A stretch of 32,127 nt of DNA from positions 1 through 32,127 of IMG/VR virus record IMGVR_UViG_3300031977_003139; one strand, 5' to 3'. This document shows, in pieces, positions 7,801-16,237 of this stretch. Made by a program: the position numbers and the translations under genes. Below the pieces are notes generated by a model that had not been told where the DNA came from, did not search any database, and saw only the letters and a program-made list of their open reading frames with translations. The DNA comes from a virus. Numbering within the stretch: position 1 is the first letter of the stretch; each line of letters opens with the position of its first letter.

Positions 7801-9653
7801 ACGCCGCCCAACCCAACGCTCTTGGGGGTGTATACTTAGCTGCTCAGGGATTAAAAGTACCAGAAAAAGGTATTAAAGCTAATAGAGCAACTTTAGCTAT
7901 GGTCGGTGAAGAAAATAGAGATGAAATAGTTATACCAACAGAGAGGTTAAGAAAAGGTTTGCCTGTAGACCCAACGGTGGCCGCTGAATTAGCATCTATA
8001 GGAGTGCCAGGATATTTTGACGGGGCCACATTTGGAAAAGCTGGTGGAGGCGCAAGTTTCGATGCAAGAGGCGTCGCAGCTGCCACAGCATCTGTTGAGG
8101 CTGCCAGTGTTGGTTTGATGAACTCTGCCGGTGATATTTCTATGAGAGAAGAAAGATTAGGTAGAGCTATAGATGAACAAACTGCAGCTTGGAAAAGACA
8201 AAGCAATATACAACTTCAAATAAATAAATTAGAAATTAAGAAAGAACAACAAAACAAAGTACAAGTTGGTAAGATGTTAGAAATGATTGGCAAAGGTTTA
8301 GAAGCCTCAGAGTCTCATATTAAATCTAATGAGCAAGCCTTTAGACAATCTGGGGCTATAGGTAACTTCTTAGCTGATAATGCATCACTTATGGGTGATG
8401 TGGGTCAAATACTTCAAGCTAAAGATAAGAAGGAGGCAGCCACTAATTTTGCATTAGACATATTAGGAAAAAAATTAGAAAATCTATCTCTTAACATAGG
8501 TGGTGGACCAAGTGGCCCAGATACTTCTGGTATTTCTGGGGCTATTTCTCAAGCAATAGCAACCGATCTTGGAAAAGGGTTACAAGAATATGCAAAACTT
8601 GTTAATGCAGGTATGGATAAAAACACAGCAGGTATGGCAGCTTTAGGGAATTCTTTATTAAGTGAAAAAACATCAAGAGAAGCTGGTAACGCAAAGATAC
8701 AAGCTGCGCAAGATAAGTACGCAAAGATGCAAGAAAATCTGATGGCAGTTACAGGACAGTCAGCTGAACAAGCACAAAAAGCACTTGACGAAGAGTTAGC
8801 AAAAACAGATGAAGGCCGTGCATTGCTTGCTGATAAAAATAAAGAAAAACAGGCTGACCCAACAGGGTTGGGTGACAGGTTTAAAGAAGGAGTAGGTGGT
8901 ATAGCTCAATCAGCAGCTTTGATGATGCAATCTGGAGCATCCATGAAAGATGCGGCCCTTTCAGCGTTAAAACAAAAAGCTATGGATATGGCTAAGGAAA
9001 AGGCCACTAAGGTACTACAGGGAGCTGCAGGTGCGGTTCCTGTGATCGGACCTATTCTCCAATCATTAGTTCCAATTATAGTAGAGTTCTTACCACAAGT
9101 TCTGAAATGGTTATCTAAACATTGGAAAGAAATACCAAAAATGATATTCAAATTCTTTGTTAAGATACGACAGTTTATGTTCAAAGCTTTTATGTTCATA
9201 AACAAACTACCTTTTATATTGATTAAAAAAATCATATCAATTATGAAAAAGGTTCCCGGAGCCATATTTAGAGCTATAAAAAATATGGTAAAAAGTATAC
9301 TCCCGTTTGCCGAAGGTGGTATTATAAGACAACCAACCATCGCAGCTATTGGTGAAACGGGTGAAAAAGAAATGGTTGTACCTATAGATAGAATAAGGAA
9401 TGGTGGTACAGTTAATCCAGAAGTAATGTCTGAACTGAGAGGGTTAACTCCTTATTTAGGGCAAACTGGTACAACTAATACCACTACAACAAACAACACA
9501 ACCGCTAGCAATGAAGCTTTAATAGCTGAGATAAGAGCGTTAAGAGGTGAAATAGCAGCTATGGCTAATAGGCCCATAGAAGTTAAAATGGATGGCAGAA
9601 AAGTAGCAAGAGCAGTAGGTCAACAATTTCAAGAAATTTCAAACGGATATTAA
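4851..9653 (+). CDS. Tape measure protein
   Basis: This 1600-residue protein is the tail length ruler, held inside the tube during assembly and released at infection. The evidence is its size, its place after the tube and chaperone genes, a long helical charged N-terminus (residues 10-160), and several hydrophobic segments (about 173-192, 608-623, 646-665, a Gly/Ala-rich stretch at 780-830, and 1394-1430). The C-terminal hydrophobic/basic block around 1394-1487 could insert in a membrane. Two copies of a motif common in tape measures, of the form GG-I-x-x-PT-A-x-x-GE-x-E-x-V-x-P, occur near residues 1003-1050 and 1487-1540. A 19-residue-spaced SVKSTFDD repeat lies near 886-912. No peptidase or lysozyme motif was recognised. 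The ribosome site (AGAAGA) is weak, which suggests coupling to the upstream gene. At about 1.5 angstrom per residue the tail would be near 240 nm. Confidence 0.93.
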   Translation: MVDITATINSITKLTEPIGRLNDSIDAVTGTFQKAGQMAERMEAWKDNAKIIERENAIRKKMGKDLQGSAKLQLQAAKTTTKEQLKYMKLSAKAREAEIRQIRWRLMTEKNFTKRQLETASKRIQALKLEKEEILASRKELKELSSVTRSVGKKFKEISDGKIGKAFKVFFAKLAAVLGGASIGSAIITILNSSDAAFKSIAKSMGTSISGAREVTGNFVNSIQALVRLGASMEDIVGSTTALIDASGSVNFANEKNIQTVTKLNKAFGLSNEEAASLVKTMQYGFGMTAKQTEDFANNLRKDAYTGGVSVGIVMRDIQRATENTTFALNKSPEDLKKMAIRARQLGSNLENVDKLGETFGDFETSISTSTKLAAAFGVQMNAFEMTRLAQMGEEEKIQEKLTNDLSRKLVKNNGELVKLTRVQKNELRSLLGDDYPKMLKTTQMMNKLGQAGVKNEEQRAAIADYLVSNNKKFNKQNVTAAKEIIRKREEQLKKEETLDDVIKGQMTFFEDIKGMVSGPIIQAISELNKRFFETDGIGSKVKKKLEEWLPSGKDMVGYFDKAVNFLSAMYNNYMVPIGQWISGVWTQYGDTITGLFDRLGTLAKEHPWLAAMAAGAAAVAIDIGESRLGTSENPMYVQAAGGFFKGIIGTISTLISAITGAIAIQKAASFVTGGRLDLAKSATSVAGRAVGGAQGELIKKGGTRFSEFAKGGVIKQSKQAVGFLGDLGKAAAKLPKVGKFIKIFGAIGAAGAGIAAGQMTGGNALDVVKDGLGGPKGIAGLIGDIAGGIAGGAAAGAALGTLGAGPIGAAAGTVLGGILGGIFGEQFAQAIWGYVDVAIEWTKNTWNKISTAFSPAIENIKEIFRLIGVIWENRVVTPVSNFWKSVKSTFDEEIIKPGKALWGSVKSTFDDLWESAKPFVGQLVNIIAQFNPAVIAFKAMVDLGKKAFDSFMSWFGGSDKSMLDSAGEAAAEWTGDLKNWLTDAAQPNALGGVYLAAQGLKVPEKGIKANRATLAMVGEENRDEIVIPTERLRKGLPVDPTVAAELASIGVPGYFDGATFGKAGGGASFDARGVAAATASVEAASVGLMNSAGDISMREERLGRAIDEQTAAWKRQSNIQLQINKLEIKKEQQNKVQVGKMLEMIGKGLEASESHIKSNEQAFRQSGAIGNFLADNASLMGDVGQILQAKDKKEAATNFALDILGKKLENLSLNIGGGPSGPDTSGISGAISQAIATDLGKGLQEYAKLVNAGMDKNTAGMAALGNSLLSEKTSREAGNAKIQAAQDKYAKMQENLMAVTGQSAEQAQKALDEELAKTDEGRALLADKNKEKQADPTGLGDRFKEGVGGIAQSAALMMQSGASMKDAALSALKQKAMDMAKEKATKVLQGAAGAVPVIGPILQSLVPIIVEFLPQVLKWLSKHWKEIPKMIFKFFVKIRQFMFKAFMFINKLPFILIKKIISIMKKVPGAIFRAIKNMVKSILPFAEGGIIRQPTIAAIGETGEKEMVVPIDRIRNGGTVNPEVMSELRGLTPYLGQTGTTNTTTTNNTTASNEALIAEIRALRGEIAAMANRPIEVKMDGRKVARAVGQQFQEISNGY
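7508..7585 (+). repeat. Direct 21-base repeat inside the tape measure gene
   Basis: The same 21 bases, starting TGTAAAATCTACTTTTGAT, occur at 7508-7528 and 7565-7585, 57 bases (19 codons) apart. Both copies encode SVKSTFD after a tryptophan. It looks like a recent short in-frame duplication, a change that would lengthen the ruler by one unit. Confidence 0.8.
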
Positions 9654-9663
9654 GAGATAAAAA

Positions 9664-11796
9664 ATGGCAACGTCATATGAAGAATATTCTAAATCGCTCA
9701 ATGGAGGTAGTGGAGTTTCTGTCTCTAACGACAACAATAATAATAGCGTATCTGGCCCATCAGTTGACGATTCTACTTCGGATGTTAGTAGAACTACTTT
9801 ATTGCAACTATGGGATGATAAGTTAAATAGCCTAAAAGACGAAGTCGATACACTTAAAACAATTGGGTTGGCCTATCCTCTGAAAGTTAACCTAAATCAA
9901 GACAATATTGTAGAAAGATGGGAAGATAGAGCACACCTATCTGAACAAAGAGATGAGGTTTTTGACTACGAAGGAGGTAAACCTACACCTAATGAAACAA
10001 GGAATATAGAAACAGATGTCACAAGAGGTGAAGCTAAGTATGACAGGTCGGCCCATAGTAATAAGTACGTAGAAACAACAAATCCATCTGACAGCAAGGG
10101 TAAAGTAAATTACGTTTACGCTTATTTAACTTATAGTCAAAACCATGTAGGTAATCTCGGTAAAGATGAAATTGATTCTGCAGCTGCTGCTGGATTTAAT
10201 GCAGGTCAGGTTTTAGGGTACAAAGGAAACTTTGATGGTAACTTTAACATATTCAAGAATAAAACTGGTTTAAATAGAAGATTAGTTGATGAAACTATTA
10301 GAGAATTGGCTCTAAGAAATAATGTTCTTGGGACAATAGATGAACAGATTGAAGCTAAACAACAAGAACTGTACGAAGTTTTAGAACCAGGTATTACAAG
10401 ATTACCAATACTTTTTAGACATAAAATATCTCTTGAAGATCTTTTAGAACAAAATATGTTATTACCTAAAGATGGGCAATTTACTCCAAACAGAGCTACG
10501 GAGTTTGGAGGTACATATGCTGGTTTTAACACTGGATCAAGCGATATAGATCAAGTATTTAATGATACTTATTTGCAATCAAACACAAATACAAACAATA
10601 GAGGGGCTTCGGAACGGTTTCCTTTTGGGAAAATATCTAACGTTGGCGTTAGAGATATACAAGAACCTCAAATGACAAAACAATCTGATGGTACTTATAA
10701 ACCGGAACCAGGTTCTGACGTTTTTTCTTTTAGACAACATGATAAAAGATATATGACCCACGCTATGAAATTTAGAGGTTTTTATTCTAATATAGCTGGA
10801 AATGTAAGAGTAGGTAATCCAATACAAGACGACGCAGGAACTTTCGAAAATGCGGCAGACTCTGGAGGAAAATTATTACCTGCAGTAAAACACGTAAAAG
10901 ATGATACCGACCAATTTGCTCAATCTGAAGCTAACGCTGATAGTCAATATTTTCCTTTTATGTTTGAAACTGTTAATAGAAGTTTGAATGTTGTTGATGG
11001 TAGTAAAAAACAAGGAGTGTTCGAACAGTTCGCTTTTTTCCAAGCCACTTTAGCTCAATTGCAAGAGACATATACTCCAGATTGGCAATCTACACACTTC
11101 TCTGGTAGAAGCGAAGAAATTCATACTTATTCAAAAACACAAAGAGCTTTTGATCTTAGGTTTATAATATTTGCAAACAGTATGAGAGAGTTGCAAAACG
11201 TCTATGAGAGAGTTAACTGGTTATCCCAACAAGTATACCCTTTATATAACAGAAGACCCGACAAAATGGATAATGGACCCATTATAAGGGTAACTATTGG
11301 AGACATCATAAAAGGTGTGGCTGGTTTTGTAAGAAGTCTTAATTTTAACTGGGATCATTTAGGGGCCAACAAGTGGGAAATGACTCAAGGGTTAAGAATG
11401 CCTATGTCTTGTGAAGTGTCAATGGGATTTCAAGTACTACATGACGCAATGCCAGATAGAGATACTGATTTTTATTCAGGATTGAACAATAGAATGTTGG
11501 TTGGCGGAAGAACTGATCTATCAACCTTTACACCAGAAGAAGGCGCTAACCCAGAAGCCTTCAACTCAGAAACTAATCTAATACCAACAGTACAGAGTAA
11601 GAACAAAATAGGCGAACCCGGTGAAAACTACGTAACCTTGTTAGGTAGAAAAGCTATTAGAGCACAACAAGTTAGTGGTGGATATCTCCCCGGAGAATCA
11701 ATTTCTGCAGAAGACTTGCAGTCTTTGTTGGATAATTATCAAGAACAAACTGGCGAGAGTGAAGAGGCGTCCTATGGCGAAGGACGCGCACAATAA
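9664..11796 (+). CDS. Baseplate tube-initiator/cap-like protein (gp48/gp54 type)
   Basis: This 710-residue protein has a low-complexity Gly/Ser/Asn N-terminus (residues 14-40). Its conserved C-terminal region spans about residues 450-605, with FQATLAQLQETYTPDWQ, then FDLRFIIFANSM, VYERVNWLSQQVYPLYN, PIIRVTIGDIIKGVAGFV, and SCEVSMGFQVLHD. This is the pattern of T4-type gp48/gp54 and related proteins that cap the baseplate and start tube growth. It follows the tape measure gene with 10 bases between stop and start, the place held by similar hub-side proteins in Mu-like tails. The start is preceded by TAAGAGATAAAAA, a leader shared with other genes here. The middle region (residues 100-440) I do not recognise. 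A GC-rich hairpin lies at the very end of the gene. Confidence 0.7.
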   Translation: MATSYEEYSKSLNGGSGVSVSNDNNNNSVSGPSVDDSTSDVSRTTLLQLWDDKLNSLKDEVDTLKTIGLAYPLKVNLNQDNIVERWEDRAHLSEQRDEVFDYEGGKPTPNETRNIETDVTRGEAKYDRSAHSNKYVETTNPSDSKGKVNYVYAYLTYSQNHVGNLGKDEIDSAAAAGFNAGQVLGYKGNFDGNFNIFKNKTGLNRRLVDETIRELALRNNVLGTIDEQIEAKQQELYEVLEPGITRLPILFRHKISLEDLLEQNMLLPKDGQFTPNRATEFGGTYAGFNTGSSDIDQVFNDTYLQSNTNTNNRGASERFPFGKISNVGVRDIQEPQMTKQSDGTYKPEPGSDVFSFRQHDKRYMTHAMKFRGFYSNIAGNVRVGNPIQDDAGTFENAADSGGKLLPAVKHVKDDTDQFAQSEANADSQYFPFMFETVNRSLNVVDGSKKQGVFEQFAFFQATLAQLQETYTPDWQSTHFSGRSEEIHTYSKTQRAFDLRFIIFANSMRELQNVYERVNWLSQQVYPLYNRRPDKMDNGPIIRVTIGDIIKGVAGFVRSLNFNWDHLGANKWEMTQGLRMPMSCEVSMGFQVLHDAMPDRDTDFYSGLNNRMLVGGRTDLSTFTPEEGANPEAFNSETNLIPTVQSKNKIGEPGENYVTLLGRKAIRAQQVSGGYLPGESISAEDLQSLLDNYQEQTGESEEASYGEGRAQ
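11767..11787 (+). other. GC-rich hairpin at the 3' end of the tube-initiator gene
   Basis: GCGTCCT (11767-11773) pairs perfectly with AGGACGC (11781-11787) around a 7-base loop, ATGGCGA. It stands out in AT-rich DNA. No T-run follows, so it is not a standard terminator. It sits 22 bases before the ATG of the next gene and could shape translation or RNA decay. Confidence 0.5.
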
Positions 11797-11809
11797 ATAG
11801 AGAGGTAAT

Positions 11810-12148
11810 ATGGCTACATCAAGATATACATATTCTAAAGTAGTAACTGTTGTTGACGAATACAACCCAAGGGATATTGCAAGAAGGTTGTCTACATGGG
11901 GTAGTATAAAATCATCAGATATATCATCGCCAGATGATATAAGGTACGAATTAAAGGCATCTGATAGATTGGACCATGTTGCTTATAACTATCTTGGCGA
12001 TGGAAGATATTGGTGGATGATATGTGTAGCGAATGATTTAGTGTCACCATTTGATAAGACCTTAAGACCCGGTAGAATTTTAACAATACCTTCAGATCCA
12101 GAAAGAGTTTTAAACGTATTAAAAGCCAAAATAAACAGGAAAAATTAA
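11810..12148 (+). CDS. gp53/LysM-like small baseplate protein
   Basis: This 112-residue protein contains YELKASDRLDHVAYNYLGDG, then RYWWMICVANDL, and ends with a hydrophobic stretch of the form GRILTIPSD. This is the LysM-like pattern (a start of the form x-D-x-L-x-x-I-A, then Y-G-D-x-x-x-W, then PG-x-x-L-x-IP) shared by T4 gp53 and by the gpX-like proteins of P2-type tails. It would link hub and wedges or bind the hub. The ribosome site GAGAGGT is good. It is separated from its neighbours by 13 bases upstream and 1 base downstream, so translation is likely coupled with the hub gene. Confidence 0.75.
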   Translation: MATSRYTYSKVVTVVDEYNPRDIARRLSTWGSIKSSDISSPDDIRYELKASDRLDHVAYNYLGDGRYWWMICVANDLVSPFDKTLRPGRILTIPSDPERVLNVLKAKINRKN

Positions 12149-12149
12149 T

Positions 12150-15100
12150 ATGCCACAGGAAAGATTTGCAAACAAACCAGATCTATCAGTAATAAGAGGG
12201 TGGCGAGAAAGGTTATACAAAAGTTCTGATGATTTATCTTCTCTCGTACCTTTCATATCTTTGATTGCTATTTTTGATGGTGAAGAACAACAAATATACC
12301 AAGAAATAATAAACAATAGCGATACCAATAACTCACTACCTCAAGGGTTCACAGAATCCTTTAATAGAGCGTTCGACATAGAAATACAGGGAGAAAACTC
12401 CAGTAACGTATCAAACATTAATAAGATTCTTCTTGGAGAAGAAAGAGGTGGGCTAAAAGGTATAGAGCTTACCAATATAGAAACACAATCCATACAAAAT
12501 AGATATACTGGTGGTTTTGGAGTAAAGAGTTTAAAAACAGAAAAATCTTCAGCAAATCCATTAGCGGAAACGTTTACCTTAGAATGTACCTTAACAAACC
12601 CTAATTTGTTAAAAGAAAAATTTGAATTCAACAAACTACTTTCTGTAGGAACATTCTTTTTAATAATGTATGGATGGAGCGTATCCGTTCCAGAGAGAAG
12701 TAGAAACTCTCCTTTGGTAATAGACTTAAGCACATCTGGACTAAACAACAGAGGTTACTGGAGGTATTCATTTGTACAACTTCATAAATTTGATTTTTCT
12801 TTTAATCAGTTAGGCCAAATGGATGGGCAACTTTCTTTGATAGCAGCTCAAAATACAGAAATGTTGTTTAATGTCGGAGGTAAAATAAACAATATATCTA
12901 AAGCTGTTTTATATTTCTTAAACTCAAGATTGTTAGGTGGACCAAAAGAAACTGATCGTTTTATTAGGAACTTAGGTGTTTTTAATCCTAACGATCTTGG
13001 AGATGCATCAATTTCCGACGATCCAGATTTTAATAGCGCCAGTTTTATACAAAACGCGCTTCGACAATCCGATATTGAAAATGACAGTAGTGAAGGAGGA
13101 AAAAGAAAAGATAGATTTACTTCTACTTTATTAGCCATGAATGGTTTTTTCGGAAAAGTAAGAATAGTAAGTAATTTTATTCCCGGAGTAAACGTCGCTT
13201 CTAATATAGCAAATAATGCATTATACGAAACTGGAGAATTAGCTACCTCCACCATGGCCATCCTTGGGGATTATTTAGGTCCAGAATTAGGTTTTGTACC
13301 TTCAACTACACCAATAGAGTTTGGTGGCAGGAAGGTGGGGTCTTTTAGTACTTTACCAAAATCTGGAGGTATTGGTAATTCTGATATACTTACTCAAGAA
13401 AAGCTTATGGGTAATTCAAAAATTCGTTTTTTTAAGATAATTGAAGTTACAGGAGAAGATGCGAACAGATCGGTACGTCTTGAAAGAGGAGATGAAGCGT
13501 TTGGTGGTCGTTATTACGCCCAAAGAATAAAATTTGGTGGCAGCCAGAGAGCGTCTGAGGATCTTAGAGAGTATTCTGAAACTATAAGATTAGGAAGCCC
13601 AAGGTTTGATAATCAGTTTTTAGGTAAAAGTTTAGTTGCCAGTGGTGACATTGTTTTAGATAGAGATGTTGCTCCATATTTAGCTAATCTGCCCGAAGGG
13701 ATAATAGTTACTAGTGTAATGTCAAAAAGAGTTTCTGTAAACAATGTACCATTAATAAATAGTAATGGAGTTTTAACAGGTTTCAAGACACAGGATTTCC
13801 CAACAGTGGGGAATGAAGATATAAAGTTTTATTACTTAGGGTGGATTATAGAGGCTTTTAAGTATTATAATACACAATTTGGCGGCAGCTCTTTTGATAT
13901 AAAACATACCGATTTGCCAAATTCGATATCTGAGACATTAACTCCTAAATTTATAAAAGGTTTAAATGCTGGAGTAGATACAGAAGTTGAATCTGGTGAC
14001 AATTTTGATAATAAATACAGATTTGCTATTGATTATGGCGAAACTTTGGTTCAAGGTAAAGAAGTCTACAGGCAGTTGACTGGTTTTGACGTACCAGAAA
14101 ATAACGGCAGTGGCAATAGGTCATGGAATAACAACGAACCCGGATTGTACTATTCCGATTACAAAGAAGAGAGACATAGTTTTGCTTTACCTAAACCTGA
14201 TGTGGATAGTTTTTGGAATGGTGATGTTCTAAGTAGTAATAATATAGGTGATGGTGTAATATTTTTTTCTCGTTACACAGAGGGTATAAAGAGAGGTAAC
14301 AATAACACAGATGTGTTTGTTCCTATAGGTTCGTGGATACCTATACAATCATTAAGAGTAGAAGATGGAGAAAACTCACAACAAAGTGTTGTTCTATACG
14401 GATCTTCTTTCAATCAAGGAAAAATAGAAAACACCTGTCAACTACCTATGGATGCAGATAAGGTTGATGATATATTAAACAACAGTGTCGGTAAAAATTT
14501 CCAAGATATATTGATGGAAATACTTCAAAAAACCTGTATGATAGAGGGATTAGGTTTAACTATGACAGTTGGATCGGATGGTTTTAATAAAATATTGCCA
14601 GCTAATACCTTAGACACAAATAGTCAAAGACTTTCTCTTGATTGGGATTTAGAAGGAGACGGCACTGGTGATAATTTTACTGTTAGTTTTAGAACCAAGA
14701 ATAGTTTAGTTAGAGAAATTGGCGTTTCTTCTAAGTTAGATCCCAACGTATCATTTTTGTACAATGCCAGTTTAAGAAGTATAGGTAGTAAAGTAAGTAT
14801 ATTAGGAAATATAAATGATGCTCGCACTGCAAATCCTAATTTAGGTGGATTGTCAGATTTTGCATCTAAGTGGCTGAGAGAATATGGAGAACAAAATGAC
14901 GAGAATGCTAGTATCATAAACACTCTTCAAACAAACGCAGCTGTTATAGATGGGTTTAATACTAATAATAGTGCACTTCCAGAATCAGCATCTAATGTTA
15001 TAGAAAATCTACCAGAAGATCTTTTGAGTGCATACTTACAACAAGATTATAGATTGTATAAAAAAATAAATATTTTGGCGATGAACGAAAATGATTATGT

Positions 15101-15506
15101 TAATAAGATGTTTACTTATTATCTTAATCAATTAACACTAAATATACACGGTACAGTAGGGTTAGAACCTTTTACATACGTGCAATTAAGAAACGTTTCG
15201 GATTTAATTGATGGGTTTTATGCAATCACAAGTATATCTGATTCTATTGATCAATCTAGTTTTGAAACTGAATTAGGAGTAATGCTAATATTGCCAGGAA
15301 CTCAAGTAATACCAGAACTGGTTCCCATTCAACCACCGCCAGGACCAGGTGGATTGACGGATGAAGAAGAAGCCGCTGCAGCTGCAGCAGAGGCCGGGGG
15401 TGGCGGAGGTATACCAGTAAAAGGCACAGATGGAGAAGATGGGGAACCTCCTCCTCCCCCAGCTCCCGCAACAGGTAACCCAGAATTAAGAGGCCTCGTG
15501 TTCTAG
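12150..15506 (+). CDS. Large baseplate central hub protein (gp27/gpD-like)
   Basis: This 1118-residue protein is the likely central hub that joins the tube to the spike. Near residues 141-176 it has FTLECTLTNPNLLKEKF and a strand of the form TFFLIMYGW, as in hub N-terminal tube-like domains. Residues 995-1050 (LTLNIHGTVGLEPFTYVQL, then GFYAITSISDSIDQSSFETEL) match the second hub domain of the gp27/gpD fold, where a strand pair is followed by a glycine loop and Y-x-I/V-T-S-I-S. It is almost three times as long as T4 gp27 (391 residues). The C-terminus (1065-1118) is disordered, with runs of proline, alanine and glycine. The position between the LysM-like gene and the spike gene supports the call, although a sigma-like gene intervenes. 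The central 600 residues are unassigned. Confidence 0.68.
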   Translation: MPQERFANKPDLSVIRGWRERLYKSSDDLSSLVPFISLIAIFDGEEQQIYQEIINNSDTNNSLPQGFTESFNRAFDIEIQGENSSNVSNINKILLGEERGGLKGIELTNIETQSIQNRYTGGFGVKSLKTEKSSANPLAETFTLECTLTNPNLLKEKFEFNKLLSVGTFFLIMYGWSVSVPERSRNSPLVIDLSTSGLNNRGYWRYSFVQLHKFDFSFNQLGQMDGQLSLIAAQNTEMLFNVGGKINNISKAVLYFLNSRLLGGPKETDRFIRNLGVFNPNDLGDASISDDPDFNSASFIQNALRQSDIENDSSEGGKRKDRFTSTLLAMNGFFGKVRIVSNFIPGVNVASNIANNALYETGELATSTMAILGDYLGPELGFVPSTTPIEFGGRKVGSFSTLPKSGGIGNSDILTQEKLMGNSKIRFFKIIEVTGEDANRSVRLERGDEAFGGRYYAQRIKFGGSQRASEDLREYSETIRLGSPRFDNQFLGKSLVASGDIVLDRDVAPYLANLPEGIIVTSVMSKRVSVNNVPLINSNGVLTGFKTQDFPTVGNEDIKFYYLGWIIEAFKYYNTQFGGSSFDIKHTDLPNSISETLTPKFIKGLNAGVDTEVESGDNFDNKYRFAIDYGETLVQGKEVYRQLTGFDVPENNGSGNRSWNNNEPGLYYSDYKEERHSFALPKPDVDSFWNGDVLSSNNIGDGVIFFSRYTEGIKRGNNNTDVFVPIGSWIPIQSLRVEDGENSQQSVVLYGSSFNQGKIENTCQLPMDADKVDDILNNSVGKNFQDILMEILQKTCMIEGLGLTMTVGSDGFNKILPANTLDTNSQRLSLDWDLEGDGTGDNFTVSFRTKNSLVREIGVSSKLDPNVSFLYNASLRSIGSKVSILGNINDARTANPNLGGLSDFASKWLREYGEQNDENASIINTLQTNAAVIDGFNTNNSALPESASNVIENLPEDLLSAYLQQDYRLYKKINILAMNENDYVNKMFTYYLNQLTLNIHGTVGLEPFTYVQLRNVSDLIDGFYAITSISDSIDQSSFETELGVMLILPGTQVIPELVPIQPPPGPGGLTDEEEAAAAAAEAGGGGGIPVKGTDGEDGEPPPPPAPATGNPELRGLVF

Positions 15507-15516
15507 ACCCGAAAGT

Positions 15517-15561
15517 TTATATAATATTAATTAAATTATTAAAATAATATATGTTATATAA
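15517..15561 (+). promoter_or_regulatory. AT-only inverted repeat and promoter candidate before the sigma-like gene
   Basis: TTATATAA occurs at 15517-15524 and again at 15554-15561. The copies are self-palindromic, and the flanking TATTA and TAATA extend the symmetry. The first copy is part of TTATATAATATTA, identical to the 13-mer at 3441-3453, and contains TATAAT at 15520-15525. This 70-base gap is the longest between 4600 and 26000, which fits a separate promoter for the sigma-like gene. No clear -35 box is seen. Confidence 0.35.
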
Positions 15562-15576
15562 GAAAGGAAAAGTTTT

Positions 15577-16236
15577 ATGAAATATTGGGGTGACATAGAA
15601 GAGAAAGCCATAACTATATTTAACACAAGTGAGGATATAGAGGAGCAACATCAAGTTTATGTAAAGATTATAGAACCAGCTTTTAAAAAACTTGTAGAAA
15701 ACATATATTATACATACAATTTTAACAAAATACTTAACGATTTTGACCAGATAGAGCATGAATTAGTTACTCATTTGTACGAAAAAATAAATAGATTTGA
15801 TGTTACAAAGGGTAAAAAATCTTACAGTTTTTTTGGTACTATTAGTAAAAATTGGTTAATACAAAAAAGTAATAGCGTTAAGAAAATATATTTTATAGAT
15901 AGTGACGAGAAAGAAAACTTAATACATGATATTAGTATCAACCAAGACAAAGAAAAAAATAACAGAAATAACTTAATAGAGTTTTTAAAACAACTACCTG
16001 TCTTCTTGAATGACAAGAGTTTTAAAGATAAACTCAACAAGGAAGATAAAATGGTACTTGGGGTCGTTTCTGACATATTAGAAAATTACGATATGGTTGA
16101 TATTTATAACAAAAAACAACTATATCTTTATATAAGAGAAGCTACTGATTTACCATCTAGAAAGATTACTAAAACTATTTCCAAGATAAAGGGTAGATAT
16201 ATCGAAGCCAAAAAACAAATTATGGAGGTTTATTAA
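15577..16236 (+). CDS. Putative late-transcription sigma factor, gp55-like
   Basis: This 219-residue protein resembles T4 gp55, the sigma subunit that directs host RNA polymerase to late promoters. Residues about 27-105 fit sigma region 2: a helix IEPAFKKLVENIYYTYNF, then IEHELVTHLYEKINRFDVTK, then SFFGTISKNWLIQKSNSVKK. The order (F/NF, E-L/M, I-x-x-FD-x-x-K, Y-x-x-x-I-x-x-N, IQ/VQ-x-x-x, K) parallels gp55 closely. The C-terminal part (LYLYIREATDLPSRKITKTI) looks like a helix-turn-helix or winged helix, absent in that form from T4 gp55, which is shorter (185 residues). The start has AAAGGA 8 bases upstream. It sits between hub and spike genes with its own AT-rich leader. Another DNA-binding protein is possible. 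Confidence 0.68.
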   Translation: MKYWGDIEEKAITIFNTSEDIEEQHQVYVKIIEPAFKKLVENIYYTYNFNKILNDFDQIEHELVTHLYEKINRFDVTKGKKSYSFFGTISKNWLIQKSNSVKKIYFIDSDEKENLIHDISINQDKEKNNRNNLIEFLKQLPVFLNDKSFKDKLNKEDKMVLGVVSDILENYDMVDIYNKKQLYLYIREATDLPSRKITKTISKIKGRYIEAKKQIMEVY

Positions 16237-16237
16237 T

